Assembly: GCA_965229785.1 (NCBI GenBank) | Contig: CBDDJS010000001.1 | Coordinates: 5,952,001 to 6,016,000, forward strand | Length of the DNA stretch: 64,000 bases | Source: JAWPMT01 sp965229785 | Lineage (GTDB): Bacteria > Bacteroidota > Bacteroidia > Cytophagales > Cyclobacteriaceae | Direction of reading: 5' to 3' | Shown here: one piece after another, positions 55,232 through 64,000 of the stretch | Layout: every line of letters starts with the position of its first letter | How positions within the stretch are numbered: position 1 is the first letter of the stretch | Translations under genes and position numbers: made by a program | Notes under the pieces: generated by a model | What the model saw: only the letters and a program-made list of their open reading frames with translations | Databases searched by the model: none | Told to the model about the DNA's origin: nothing

Positions 55232-56956
55232 ATGCCTAAAAAGCTCGGTTTATTCATCTTTGTTTTGCTCGTAGGAGTTACTGTCTCTTTTGCTCAGAAA
55301 GGAAAGAAGGGTAAGAAAACGACTTTACGCGACCGAACTGAAAATTCTGATCTTAAGGCGGAAAGTGCTCTGATTGAGGCAGAAAAACAGCTTATTCTCG
55401 AAAACTACACCAAGTCGTACGAGTTATTTTTGGTAGCGTTGGAGCTCAATCCCTCCAGTGGCGCTATCCATTACAAACTGGCTGAGGTGCTGGTTAAGAC
55501 AGGAGAAACCGAAAAAGCACTCCCCTATGCGGATAAAGCCCGGGAAATCGACCCTGACAACAAATATTATCACCTTTTAGCGGCTGAGATCCATAAAAGT
55601 ACAGGCAACCTGCAAAAATCCGCGGAGATCTATGAAGAGTTGGTCAACCGCATTGAAGGTACTCAACAGTATTTGTATGAGTTGGCACAGTTGTATCAAT
55701 ACCAAAATCAATTCGATAAAGCCCTCAAGGCATATAAGCGAGCGGAGGAATACTACGGAATGTCCGAAGCGGTGCTTTACGAAAAGCAAAAGATATACTT
55801 AAAGCAAGGCAATCTGGACCAGTTGATTGCGGACTGGGATGAATTGATTTCGGAATCACCCAATGAAAAAAGATACGCCTTCAAAGTAGCAGAAATACTG
55901 ATTTCCAATGGGCGTTATGAACAGGCAAAATCACGTTTGATGACCGTGAGAAGCGATGAATCTTACGTAGCTCAGGTGGATCTCTTACTGTCTGAGATTG
56001 AGCGAAAGCGTGGGAATTTACCCGAGTCACTCAATTTGCTGGAAATGCCGCTGAGGAGTGCTGACATTGCTATTTCCAGAAAGTTACAATTACTAGGAGG
56101 GTTCCTGGGATACCTGCCCAATGAAGAAGTAGAAAAGGCATTAGTTTCAAATACTGAAATGCTTGCCTCGACATACCCGGAAGAATACCAGGCCCAGGCA
56201 TTTGCGGGAGATGTTTTATACCAGATCGGAGTGAAGGAAAGTGCGGTTAAATACTATCTGAAAGCCATCAAGCTGAGTCCGGGTAATTTCTCTGTTTGGC
56301 AGAATGTCATTAATCTGGAATTACAGCTTTCATCTTTTGATAGTGTGGTTGCACATTCTGAGACGGCACTTGAATATTTTCCAAATCAGGCAATATTCTA
56401 TTTTTTCAATGGATTGGGCAATTACGTTCAGAAAGATTACCGCGCGGCAATAAATGCATTAGAGACCGGTAAAAAATATACCTCTGACCCAAGCTTGTTG
56501 GGTGAGTTTTATGGTCAGCTGGGAGATGCCTACAATGGACTTCAGAACCACAAAAAATCTGATGAATCCTATGAGGCGGCGTTAGAAAGAAATCCTAACA
56601 ATGATCATGTTCTGAATAATTACAGCTATTTCTTATCACTGCGCAAAGAGAAGCTGGATGTGGCGCGTTCTATGTGCGAACGTTTGATGAAGTTACAGCC
56701 CGATAATCCTACCTATCTGGATACTTACGGGTGGGTCCTGTACGTTGCTGAAGAGTATAAAGAAGCTAAAAAGTATTTGAAAAAGGCCGTGGAACTGGAT
56801 GATTCTGACGGGACTGTCCTGGAACATTACGGCGATGTATTGTTTCGTCTTGGTGAAGTGGAAGAGGCGGTGATTCAATGGGAAAAAGCAAGCCGAACGG
56901 ATGAAGCTTCTGATCAAATAGAACAGAAAATCAATGATCGTCAGATCTATGAATAA
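55232..56956 (+). CDS. Tetratricopeptide repeat protein, exported
   Basis: 574 aa from ATG 55232, which gives a clean signal peptide (KKLGLFIFVLLVGVTVSFAQ); a TTG seven codons upstream is in frame but less likely. More than ten TPR-like helix pairs follow (for example YELAQLYQYQNQFDKALKAY, YGQLGDAYNGLQNHKKSDES). It is probably a periplasmic scaffold. The stop overlaps the start of the DUF4292 gene. Confidence 0.85.
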   Translation: MPKKLGLFIFVLLVGVTVSFAQKGKKGKKTTLRDRTENSDLKAESALIEAEKQLILENYTKSYELFLVALELNPSSGAIHYKLAEVLVKTGETEKALPYADKAREIDPDNKYYHLLAAEIHKSTGNLQKSAEIYEELVNRIEGTQQYLYELAQLYQYQNQFDKALKAYKRAEEYYGMSEAVLYEKQKIYLKQGNLDQLIADWDELISESPNEKRYAFKVAEILISNGRYEQAKSRLMTVRSDESYVAQVDLLLSEIERKRGNLPESLNLLEMPLRSADIAISRKLQLLGGFLGYLPNEEVEKALVSNTEMLASTYPEEYQAQAFAGDVLYQIGVKESAVKYYLKAIKLSPGNFSVWQNVINLELQLSSFDSVVAHSETALEYFPNQAIFYFFNGLGNYVQKDYRAAINALETGKKYTSDPSLLGEFYGQLGDAYNGLQNHKKSDESYEAALERNPNNDHVLNNYSYFLSLRKEKLDVARSMCERLMKLQPDNPTYLDTYGWVLYVAEEYKEAKKYLKKAVELDDSDGTVLEHYGDVLFRLGEVEEAVIQWEKASRTDEASDQIEQKINDRQIYE

Positions 56957-57677
56957 GACCCTCATTATTCTTTTTTGTGTTGCCCTTGGGCTGACATCCT
57001 GTAAGGACAAGCTGGTCAATTACAATCGCGACCTTACGGTCGATTACTTCACTTTTGATTATATGGCTGCCAAAGCCAGGATTAATTACAAGGATGCGAA
57101 GCAAAACCTGACGGCTACGGCTAACATACGGATGAAGAAGGACAGCATCATTTGGATGTCTGTTTCAAAAGTAGGTGTGGAAGCTGCTCGAATATTGATC
57201 ACAAAAGATTCTTTATTTATTCTTGATAAGCTGAAAAAGCGATGGTCTAAAAAAGGATTTGAGGCCCTAAGCAAAGAATTTGATTTTGACATCAATTATA
57301 ACCTGGTCGAATCTGTTATTCTGGGCAATCTCATCTATCCTTATCAGCGAGAGCGATTAGAGAGTTCTGAAAAGTACTTGTACTATGATCAGCGATTGGC
57401 CAATTTCCTGTTTAACAACTACATTGGCGTGGATACGCGCAAACTTGAAAAATTGCTGGTGGAGGACATAGATACAAAAAGTACGATTTCAGTAAATTAC
57501 GGTGATTTTAAGCAGGTCAATGCGGAAATATTTCCCTTTACGATTGCAGCATCCATCAATTATGTGGAAAAAACACGACAGAACATCGCAATCAATATTG
57601 GATTTAGCAAAGCGGAAATCGCCGATGGACCGCTCAGATTCCCTTTTAGTACACCTTCGAAATATCGACGCTTCTAA
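56949..57677 (+). CDS. DUF4292 lipoprotein
   Basis: 242 aa from ATG 56949, chosen because it gives the lipobox LTSC with Cys18. NIRMKKDSIIWMSVSKVGVE and RILITKDSLFILDKLKKR are the marks of DUF4292, a LolA/LolB-like fold that may handle lipid or lipoprotein at the outer membrane. It overlaps both the TPR gene and the EnvC-like gene (53 nt), so translation is coupled. Confidence 0.9.
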   Translation: MNKTLIILFCVALGLTSCKDKLVNYNRDLTVDYFTFDYMAAKARINYKDAKQNLTATANIRMKKDSIIWMSVSKVGVEAARILITKDSLFILDKLKKRWSKKGFEALSKEFDFDINYNLVESVILGNLIYPYQRERLESSEKYLYYDQRLANFLFNNYIGVDTRKLEKLLVEDIDTKSTISVNYGDFKQVNAEIFPFTIAASINYVEKTRQNIAINIGFSKAEIADGPLRFPFSTPSKYRRF

Positions 57678-58848
57678 GCTCATACTTCCTCTGGCATTCC
57701 TGTTGTTACCAATGCTTGTTTTCGGGCAGCGTAACAAAGCACAACTAGAAAAGGAAAAAGTAGAGAACCTTCGAAAGATTGCAGAAGCCGAAAAGATCCT
57801 CACCGAAACCCAATCCGAAAAGAAAGTCAACGTCGGTCAGTTACAAGCGCTCAACCAGCAGATCAAAGCGCGTGAATCATTGATCAGTGGCCTGACAGAA
57901 GAAATAAGCCTCCTAGACGGGGAAATCAATGACCTTAACATTGTGGTGAATGCCCTTCAACGGGATTTGAAGGATCTCAAAAATGAATATGCCGAGATGA
58001 TCTACGCCTCCTACAAGGCCAATAGCGGCTTCAATATTCTGACTTTTCTTTTTTCTGCAGAAACATTCAACCAACTGTTCATGCGACTCAAATATCTGGA
58101 ACAGTATTCAGATGCCCGACAGATTCAGGTGGAACAGATACAGGTGGTCACAGAAGAGCTGAACCAGCAACGGAGTGAGGTAGAAATCAAAAGAGATGAG
58201 CAACGTGTTTTATTGAATTATCAAGTAAAAGAAAGTCGGAAACTACAAGCGCTAAAAAATCAGAAAAGTACGCTGGTTGCGGAGTTGACTAAGAAAGAGA
58301 GCCAGTTAAGGCGGGAAGTAAATAACCGTAAAAAAGCGATTGATCGCCTGGATGCCACCATTGCTGAAATTGTCCGACGAGAATTAGAAAGTAACGATTC
58401 ACCCTCTTCTGTAGCTGCGCTTAGCCTGGAAGAGGTAACGGCTTCTTTTGAGGAACGCAAAAACAAACTGAATTGGCCGGTTGCATCAGGGTTTATCTCC
58501 AAGAAGTTTGGGAACCAGCCACATCCTGTCCTAAAGCGAATTCGTACAGAAAACAATGGCGTGGATATCCAGACCAATGAACAAGAAACGGTGCGGAGTG
58601 TCTTCGATGGTGAGGTGAAGATGGTGGGGTACCTTCAGGGAATGAACAACTTCGTGATGGTGAAGCACGGCAGCTACTTCACCGTTTACTCCCGTCTGAA
58701 AAATGTATCGGTACAAAAAGGTCAAACTATCCAGGCCATGGACGAGATTGGCGAAGTTTTCACGGATGGAGAAGGCATCTCTGAACTACACTTTGAAGTC
58801 TGGAAGAACACCACTAAGCTAGATCCGGAGAAGTGGCTACGAAATTAG
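57625..58848 (+). CDS. EnvC-like murein hydrolase activator (degenerate M23 domain)
   Basis: 407 aa from ATG 57625, where a signal peptide (KLILPLAFLLLPMLVFGQ) begins after a short polar leader. Residues about 45-270 are coiled coil; the C-terminal LytM domain is at about 300-405. Zn ligands are degraded: the HxxxD site reads NNGVDI, the second region HGSYFTVYSRL has lost its last His and the HxH site reads LHFEVW. As in EnvC it probably activates amidases at division rather than cutting peptidoglycan. Confidence 0.85.
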   Translation: MDRSDSLLVHLRNIDASKLILPLAFLLLPMLVFGQRNKAQLEKEKVENLRKIAEAEKILTETQSEKKVNVGQLQALNQQIKARESLISGLTEEISLLDGEINDLNIVVNALQRDLKDLKNEYAEMIYASYKANSGFNILTFLFSAETFNQLFMRLKYLEQYSDARQIQVEQIQVVTEELNQQRSEVEIKRDEQRVLLNYQVKESRKLQALKNQKSTLVAELTKKESQLRREVNNRKKAIDRLDATIAEIVRRELESNDSPSSVAALSLEEVTASFEERKNKLNWPVASGFISKKFGNQPHPVLKRIRTENNGVDIQTNEQETVRSVFDGEVKMVGYLQGMNNFVMVKHGSYFTVYSRLKNVSVQKGQTIQAMDEIGEVFTDGEGISELHFEVWKNTTKLDPEKWLRN

Positions 58849-58878
58849 CATCAATGCCCAATCTGGTAAGTCACTGTC

Positions 58879-59841
58879 TCAGGTAATCAAACTACTGTCT
58901 ATCTCTTTCCTCAACTCTCTGAAAAATCTTTTTCTGATCTTCTCGGAACTGCCACTGATCAGTGTCGATTTTTTTGCAATGGTCTGAAAAGTCTTTAAGG
59001 TCTGCGCACAGTATTGTTCGTCCTCGACGATTACCGAACTGATGATGTTTTGAGACAGGTAAGCGCGTGTTTGATTTTGATTCTTGGCAATGAGGGTATT
59101 GTCACCAATGAGGAGCTCATTGAGGTAAATATTGACATTTGCCGGATCATCTACCCAATTTTTGGTGCCCGCCTCAGCCACGCCTTCGAGGAAATCTACC
59201 AGATCCAGTAACCTTTCTTTGAGTAAGAGGACTTGTGGCTTTTTGATTTCCTCGATTTCATAGAAGTACACGATCTGCTTCAGGGTAGCATTCAGCATTT
59301 CCTTGCCCCAGAGTTCATCACTGGTGATTCTTCCGTAGTGTGTTAAAATCTCACTTCCCAGGGATTTTTCTGTGATAGAAAGAGAATTGGGATTGAACGG
59401 AGGTAAAGGTTTGTCGGCAAAAAAAGTATAATCCCAGAAATAGCATTTAAAAGCCATCAATTCAGGAAACTGAAACAGGTAGAAGATTGGGATTTCCTTG
59501 GCATTGTAGAAGACATGAAACTCATCCCGACTATCGTGGTGTTGGAAATATGATTTCACCCCAAGAAGGAAGCGCTCCCAATCAAAGGTTTCAAATGCTT
59601 CATATTTGGTCAATAGTCCGGGATTGTTATCCTGAAGCATTTCATCTACAGAAAAGTGAAATTGCCTGCTGAGTAACTCCAGGTCGTCGATCGTCAGAGG
59701 TGTTTCGCCTCTTAGCCTTCTGTAAACACCATCCCGGCTAATGGACAGGGTTTCGGATAATGATACGACGAACTTATTCTTATCTCCGATTTTTTCGATA
59801 AGGTTCTCAAAAAGCAGGACTTGTTTTTGTCGGGCGATCAT
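58879..59841 (-). CDS. HTH-type transcriptional regulator, 320 aa
   Basis: Residues about 10-65 form a helix-turn-helix: FVVSLSETLSISRDGVYRRL, then ETPLTIDDLELLSRQFHFS as in XRE-like proteins. The remaining about 250 residues are helical with no known domain; the protein is cytoplasmic. It is transcribed away from the nitroreductase gene and may control it through the repeats at 59913-59940. Confidence 0.75.
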   Translation of the reverse strand: MIARQKQVLLFENLIEKIGDKNKFVVSLSETLSISRDGVYRRLRGETPLTIDDLELLSRQFHFSVDEMLQDNNPGLLTKYEAFETFDWERFLLGVKSYFQHHDSRDEFHVFYNAKEIPIFYLFQFPELMAFKCYFWDYTFFADKPLPPFNPNSLSITEKSLGSEILTHYGRITSDELWGKEMLNATLKQIVYFYEIEEIKKPQVLLLKERLLDLVDFLEGVAEAGTKNWVDDPANVNIYLNELLIGDNTLIAKNQNQTRAYLSQNIISSVIVEDEQYCAQTLKTFQTIAKKSTLISGSSEKIRKRFFRELRKEIDSSLIT

Positions 59842-59912
59842 GATTGCAAGCAGCTTGGGTCAGGCGAAAAGGTGAAGCTAATGACTTTCATTGAATTCAC
59901 GGTATTTAGTCA

Positions 59913-59940
59913 CTGTATGAAAATTCAATACAGCCTGTAT
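59913..59940. promoter_or_regulatory. Candidate operator in the regulator-nitroreductase gap
   Basis: CTGTAT (59913-59918), 9 nt, ATACAG (59928-59933), then a second CTGTAT (59935-59940). It lies midway between divergent starts at 59841 and 60012, as expected for a self-regulating HTH protein. Confidence 0.4.
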
Positions 59941-60011
59941 TTGCCGTACTGAAATTTGATACAATTCAGGTTTGGATGGACCCTATGTTTGATCTCGAAT
60001 TCAGATCAATC

Positions 60012-61112
60012 ATGAATCATCGCAGAGAAATACTCAAAAAGTTGGGCCTTTCGTTGGCAGCTCTTCCGCTTTGGTCCGGTTCTGTAGCGCAGGACGTACT
60101 TCAAAATAAGGAGCCGGAAGAAGGACTTTGGCTGGAAGTGTTGAAATATGCTCGCTGGTCTCCTTCTCCGCACAACATTCAGCCATGGAAATTAAGAATA
60201 GATTCTAATCGTAAAGCAACGCTGTGTTACGACCCTAAAAGGCTGATCCCATACACAGATCCGGATAATCGCTTCATGCTGATGGGGCTTGCGATTTTCG
60301 TGGAATACCTGTCCATTGCCGCTCGACCCCATGGGTTTTCTGTGAAACCAGTTTATCGCGAGGCGTTTCTGGACCATACAAATTCAACTGTAACCCCATG
60401 CGCTACGCTGACATTTGTACCTGATAATACGCCCGCTCAAAACCGCGAGTTGATCTTACAACGCAGGACTTCACGACTTCCATACAATCACGAACCGGTT
60501 GCTCATACAGCAATGACGGAATTCCAAAAACTAAGTCGGTCTTATCATCACAAGCTGGAGTATTCCCATGCGAAGGACATGGCAGATTGGGTGATCAAAT
60601 TGAATCGGGATACATTATTTGAAGACCTGACTGATGAGGGTGTTCGGGAAGAATTGAAGCTTTGGCTTCGGTATTCTAAAAAACAGGCTGCTCATCAAAA
60701 AGATGGTCTATGGTCCCGGTGCATGAGATTTCCGGGTTGGTTCATGAAGTCCTTTTTTAATCACCCTGAAAAATATGATGAAGGGTTGAAAAGAAGGCTT
60801 CTCGAAAAACGATACATCCAGAAGATGAGGGGATCGGAGACTGTGATGTGGATTTCTGGCCCTTTCAAAACTTTTCAGGATTGGATCAATGCGGGGCAGT
60901 TGTTGGGCCAGTTATGGCTGAAAGCGACAGAACACCAGGTTTACATGCATCCGTTCGGATCAGTGATCACCAATACCCGGGCGCATGCTCAATTAGATAA
61001 GCACGTGAGCTTTCGATCAGGGCATTCGGAAATCTGGTTCCTGGCCCGGTTGGGTTATGGTGACACGCCTCCAGGAAGCTATCGATTAGATATCAATGAC
61101 ATTTTAATCTAA
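60012..61112 (+). CDS. Nitroreductase-family protein with Tat-like signal
   Basis: 366 aa from ATG 60012, which places a twin-arginine-like signal (NHRREILKKLGLSLAALPLW) at the N-terminus; an upstream in-frame ATG at 59976 would bury it. Then LKYARWSPSPHNIQPWKLRI, the FMN-binding Arg/Ser-xxN block of the Acg/nitroreductase family, and LILQRRTSRLPYN. It should hold FMN and reduce a substrate outside the cytoplasm if the signal is used. An adenylate-forming enzyme gene follows after 5 nt. Confidence 0.8.
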   Translation: MNHRREILKKLGLSLAALPLWSGSVAQDVLQNKEPEEGLWLEVLKYARWSPSPHNIQPWKLRIDSNRKATLCYDPKRLIPYTDPDNRFMLMGLAIFVEYLSIAARPHGFSVKPVYREAFLDHTNSTVTPCATLTFVPDNTPAQNRELILQRRTSRLPYNHEPVAHTAMTEFQKLSRSYHHKLEYSHAKDMADWVIKLNRDTLFEDLTDEGVREELKLWLRYSKKQAAHQKDGLWSRCMRFPGWFMKSFFNHPEKYDEGLKRRLLEKRYIQKMRGSETVMWISGPFKTFQDWINAGQLLGQLWLKATEHQVYMHPFGSVITNTRAHAQLDKHVSFRSGHSEIWFLARLGYGDTPPGSYRLDINDILI

Positions 61113-61117
61113 AGAAT

Positions 61118-62656
61118 ATGAGAATCGCAATTACTTATTTCGCCTTACAGCTGCTCGCTTTGTACCGCTGGATATTGACCAGGAGCGAGTTTTCCACCAA
61201 ATTCATTTTTGTGCCGGGAATGGAACGCCTTCGCTGGCAAATCGGCCAAATGAAAGCCTGGCTGGAGTTCGAAAGAGCCAAGAAGCAAGTGCCGGCTTAT
61301 CGGCAATTCCTGTCCGAGCAGGGTTTTACCAAGGTACCGTTCCATGGGTTGATTCCTGACATGACTTCAATCCCTACTATCGACAAGGAAAACTATGTAA
61401 AACCTTTCTCCATGGGTGAGCGATGCCGTGGAGGTAAAATACCGGCAAAGGGCGTGGTAATCGATGAATCCTCAGGCAGTAGCGGTAAACCCACGAATTG
61501 GGCAAGAGGTGCTAAAGAGCGGAAATTCAACAAACATTTCCTTTCGTTCGGTTTACACACCCTTCTGGGGAATGAACCCATATTCATGATCAATGCCTTT
61601 GCTTTAGGCCCCTGGGCCACAGGCATGAATGTGAGTATGGCTTTCGTCGAAATGGCGGTATTGAAGTCTTTGGGTCCGGATATTCCAAAAATCCTGAATA
61701 CACTGCAAGACTTTGGTACAGAACACAAATATGTCATTTTGGGGTATCCACCCTTTTTGAAGACGCTGGTCGACAGTGATATCGATTGGGATGCTTACAA
61801 CGTCACCTTCATTGTAGGAGGGGAATCCATCAGTGAATCTATGCGCACATACATGTTGGAGAAAGGTATCCGGAGCGTATATAGTTCCTTCGGTGCATCA
61901 GACCTGGAGTTGAATATTTCTACCGAAAATGACACTACCATCGCCTTGCGTAAACTTCTTTCCTCAAACCAAAAATTAGCGAAGAAGTTGGTTCGGCATC
62001 CAGGAGCAACACCAATGATCTTCCAATTTGCACCATTCGACTTTTTCATCGAAACCAATGACCAGGGAGAATTGCTTATTTCTATTTGTCGTCCGGGTTA
62101 TCTCTCTCCAAAGATCCGTTATAATATTCATGACCTGGGGCATGTTATTCGCCGCCCGGAACTAGAAACCATTTTTGAAGAATGCGGAATCTCACCAGAA
62201 GTTTTACCGGACTGGAATACGGACTTACCATTTCTATTTCACTATGGCAGATCTGATATGTCTGTAGCCTACTTCGGCGCTAACATTGCTCCGGGAGATG
62301 TGCAGGAAGCTATTTTCTCGGTTCCAGAGATCTCTACTGAAGTCAAGTCATTCACCATGCAGCTCACTGAGGATGAGTCGACGGATAAACGATTGTCCAT
62401 TTTTTTCGAATGCCATGATCAGGATTCATTAGCAATATTAAATACCCAGGAAATTGAACAGCAATTCTTTGACGCTCTGGCTAAAGTGAATCAGGATTTC
62501 AGAGAAGCTTTCAGAATGATGCCACTTGAAGCTCTTCCAACTTTACTGTTTCTCCCATCTGGTGAAGGCCCTTTCCAATTGGGCGATATCAGAATAAAAA
62601 CGAAATATATTCAAGAGAACTCATCACTTAAAAAGGAAGCAGCTGATGTTACTTAG
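61118..62656 (+). CDS. Adenylate-forming enzyme, PaaK-like
   Basis: 512 aa. The P-loop block IDESSGSSGKPTNWARG and the later YSSFGASDLELN and RYNIHDLGHVI segments match the AMP-forming acyl-CoA ligase superfamily near phenylacetate-CoA ligase. It activates a carboxylic acid with ATP, giving an acyl-AMP and then a thioester or ester. The C-terminal Lys block is not evident. Coupled to the nitroreductase gene, it suggests a small pathway for an unknown acid or aromatic compound. Confidence 0.8.
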   Translation: MRIAITYFALQLLALYRWILTRSEFSTKFIFVPGMERLRWQIGQMKAWLEFERAKKQVPAYRQFLSEQGFTKVPFHGLIPDMTSIPTIDKENYVKPFSMGERCRGGKIPAKGVVIDESSGSSGKPTNWARGAKERKFNKHFLSFGLHTLLGNEPIFMINAFALGPWATGMNVSMAFVEMAVLKSLGPDIPKILNTLQDFGTEHKYVILGYPPFLKTLVDSDIDWDAYNVTFIVGGESISESMRTYMLEKGIRSVYSSFGASDLELNISTENDTTIALRKLLSSNQKLAKKLVRHPGATPMIFQFAPFDFFIETNDQGELLISICRPGYLSPKIRYNIHDLGHVIRRPELETIFEECGISPEVLPDWNTDLPFLFHYGRSDMSVAYFGANIAPGDVQEAIFSVPEISTEVKSFTMQLTEDESTDKRLSIFFECHDQDSLAILNTQEIEQQFFDALAKVNQDFREAFRMMPLEALPTLLFLPSGEGPFQLGDIRIKTKYIQENSSLKKEAADVT

Positions 62657-62684
62657 AGCAATTGAAAGTGAAAACAAGGCACTG

Positions 62685-62730
62685 TAAGGAATTATGCTAC
62701 ATACTCACAACGGTGTAGCGTTTTTCCTTA
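62685..62730 (+). terminator. Possible terminator
   Basis: TAAGGAA/TTCCTTA outer stem and GCTACA/TGTAGC inner stem, with five T inside the fold (62721-62725) directly after the inner stem. Located 28 nt after the PaaK-like stop. Confidence 0.4.
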
Positions 62731-62779
62731 TCAACCCTATTTCTGAGGAGTCTAGCTTCGGATTTATAAAGAAATCCAC

Positions 62780-63280
62780 ATGACTAAAAAACATTTTATT
62801 CTACTCCTGTTTGTCGTTCCTTTTTTTGTGCAGGGACAAGGCCTGGAAGTGCCCAAGCTTGACAAGCATAAGCATCGCATATATGCCGAATTCGGGACTT
62901 ATCTTTTTGTAAGTACCGTGACCTTAAATTATGAGCCTACTCTGTTTGAGAGTTATTCTCGGCATTTCCGCCTTAATGGTCGCTTTGGTGTGGGTCTGGG
63001 ATATGTTTTGGGATTTGATGGGAGCCATGGCATTTCAGGTGCACTAGGTGGCCTTACCCTGGACTTTGGACGGAGAAACAGTCACTTTTTATTGAGTTCC
63101 GGAATCATGGTTGGTAGTAACTTCAATGAAATCAGTGAGATTTCTGCGGGCTTTGACCGCATTGGGACCGCCCCGTTGCTCGAAATTGGTTGGCGATACG
63201 AAAAACCTGAAGGGGGAGTGATCTACAAGATATCCGGAGGCTCATTAGGACTGAGTGTTGGCGTTGGATATTCCTTTTGA
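62780..63280 (+). CDS. Outer-membrane beta-barrel-like protein, copy 1
   Basis: 166 aa. Signal peptide (KKHFILLLFVVPFFVQGQ) followed by alternating hydrophobic strands and a final GLSVGVGYSF with terminal Phe, as in small outer-membrane barrels. Similar to the next gene (IYAEFGTYLF / VYAEVGSWTI, RFRVNGRLGLGIG-like blocks), so a tandem duplication. No named family. Confidence 0.75.
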   Translation: MTKKHFILLLFVVPFFVQGQGLEVPKLDKHKHRIYAEFGTYLFVSTVTLNYEPTLFESYSRHFRLNGRFGVGLGYVLGFDGSHGISGALGGLTLDFGRRNSHFLLSSGIMVGSNFNEISEISAGFDRIGTAPLLEIGWRYEKPEGGVIYKISGGSLGLSVGVGYSF

Positions 63281-63340
63281 CCCTGGGGCTCAAATTTTCA
63301 AAAACAACTTCAATGATTTTTTTCCAAAACCACAACTGAG

Positions 63341-63823
63341 ATGTTAAACAAAGTCTTTAGAGCGCTCATTATTTTGATAAGTTGCTATACGTATTCGTTT
63401 GGACAATCCACTGAAAGAGTGGTCAGAAAACATGCCGTTTATGCGGAGGTTGGCTCCTGGACCATTGCCAGTTCTTTGACTTTTAACCTGGAACCTGAAC
63501 TCTACCGGAGTGCAAGTGATCGTTTCCGCGTTAATGGCCGATTAGGTCTGGGGATTGGTTTGAACCACGATGGTGATTACAATACGATTCAGGGTTGGAT
63601 TGCAGGCACTACGATGCTCTTCGGAGGTGGAGATAATCATTTTTCGATGAGTGGAGGTTGGATAATCGGTCAGGAATCGATGGGCTTTTCAGGAGAATCC
63701 AGAAGCTTAACACCCCTACTTTTAGAAATGGGCTGGCGATACGAGCATCCGTATAATGGCTTCATGACCAAGTTTAGTGGCGGGACGATGGGCTTGAGCA
63801 TAGGGGTTGGACTAAAGTTTTAG
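63341..63823 (+). CDS. Outer-membrane beta-barrel-like protein, copy 2
   Basis: 160 aa. Signal peptide (FRALIILISCYTYSFGQ), then the same strand pattern as copy 1 and a GLSIGVGLKF end with terminal Phe. 60 nt separate the two copies. Function unknown. Confidence 0.75.
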   Translation: MLNKVFRALIILISCYTYSFGQSTERVVRKHAVYAEVGSWTIASSLTFNLEPELYRSASDRFRVNGRLGLGIGLNHDGDYNTIQGWIAGTTMLFGGGDNHFSMSGGWIIGQESMGFSGESRSLTPLLLEMGWRYEHPYNGFMTKFSGGTMGLSIGVGLKF

Positions 63824-63887
63824 CGAATTCATGTTTAGGTAGAAAGAGACATTGTATCGGTTTGGTATGCCTGTGTAATTTCGCAGC

Positions 63888-64000
63888 GTGAACCTCTTGT
63901 ACGTTATCGACATCATTGGGACCATGGTCTTCGCTATCTCCGGAGCATTGACCGCCGCTGACAAGAAGCTGGACTTCTTTGGGATTGCCGCGGTAGGATT
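63888..64000 (+). CDS. TRIC/UPF0126 membrane channel protein, partial
   Basis: Starts with GTG 63888 and runs off the window (37 residues visible). LYVIDIIGTMVFAISGALTA then DKKLDFFGIAAVG is the first repeat of the trimeric intracellular cation channel (YicG/UPF0126) family, with its Gly-rich kinked helix. A TAATTTCG box at 63876-63883 resembles the -7 consensus. Confidence 0.85.
   Translation, partial: MNLLYVIDIIGTMVFAISGALTAADKKLDFFGIAAVG

Noticed and set aside
1..64000. CRISPR arrays and complete insertion sequences
   Set aside because: No regularly spaced direct repeats and no transposase-like frame were seen.

Overview
The window looks like chromosomal DNA of a free-living, probably marine Bacteroidota of the Cytophagales type. 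Grounds: a PorE-like lipoprotein, DUF4292, DUF4293 and EnvC-type proteins in the gene order usual for that phylum, a secreted protein ending in the 'HLPEIPNA...EELTLY' tail common there, promoters of the TTG-N19-TAnnTTTG kind (best upstream of tRNA-Phe), little sign of Shine-Dalgarno sites, and several TTG/GTG starts. The genus cannot be fixed from the sequence.

Region 1 (1-12227, all minus strand) is a tight run of five large genes. Transcription order is a 1466-aa LamG/coiled-coil protein, a 714-aa protein with an FG-GAP-like propeller, a 935-aa HNH-nuclease protein that is visibly richer in A+T, a 460-aa protein, and a repeat-containing protein that runs off the left edge (the last starts with GTG at 1450). 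None has a recognisable signal peptide and I recognise no named system. It is the best candidate here for an undescribed multi-protein apparatus.

Region 2 (12557-34651) is a surface-polysaccharide locus: seven GT2 glycosyltransferases, a polytopic GT-C-like protein, an FAD oxidoreductase, a TylF-type methyltransferase, a Wzm/Wzt-like ABC exporter, a sulfotransferase, an OafA-type acyltransferase, two SGNH-like proteins and a sterol-desaturase-like hydroxylase. Inside it (24940-30684) lies a cassette of ABC exporter, PqqD-like protein, PF14907-type nucleotidyltransferase and HPr-kinase-like P-loop protein. This set recalls the tailoring genes of phosphorylated/glycosylated lasso peptides and the 'HPr-rel-A' gene sets, but no cyclase or transglutaminase is present.

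Region 3 (34652-51680) is mainly housekeeping: a possible MITE, tRNA-Phe with promoter and terminator, a two-gene Fe-S oxidoreductase, a PorE-like protein, purM, a palindromic repeat, DUF1223, DUF456, YraN, a candidate small RNA (44060-44130), a Gfo/Idh/MocA protein, htpG with a possible operator, DUF4293, truA, an ABC exporter and a cadherin-like lipoprotein.

Region 4 (51862-64000) holds a threonine-dehydrogenase-like epimerase, an enoyl-CoA hydratase, a flippase, the TPR-DUF4292-EnvC envelope run, an HTH regulator divergent from a nitroreductase plus adenylate-forming enzyme pair, two tandem outer-membrane-like proteins and the start of a TRIC/UPF0126 channel gene.
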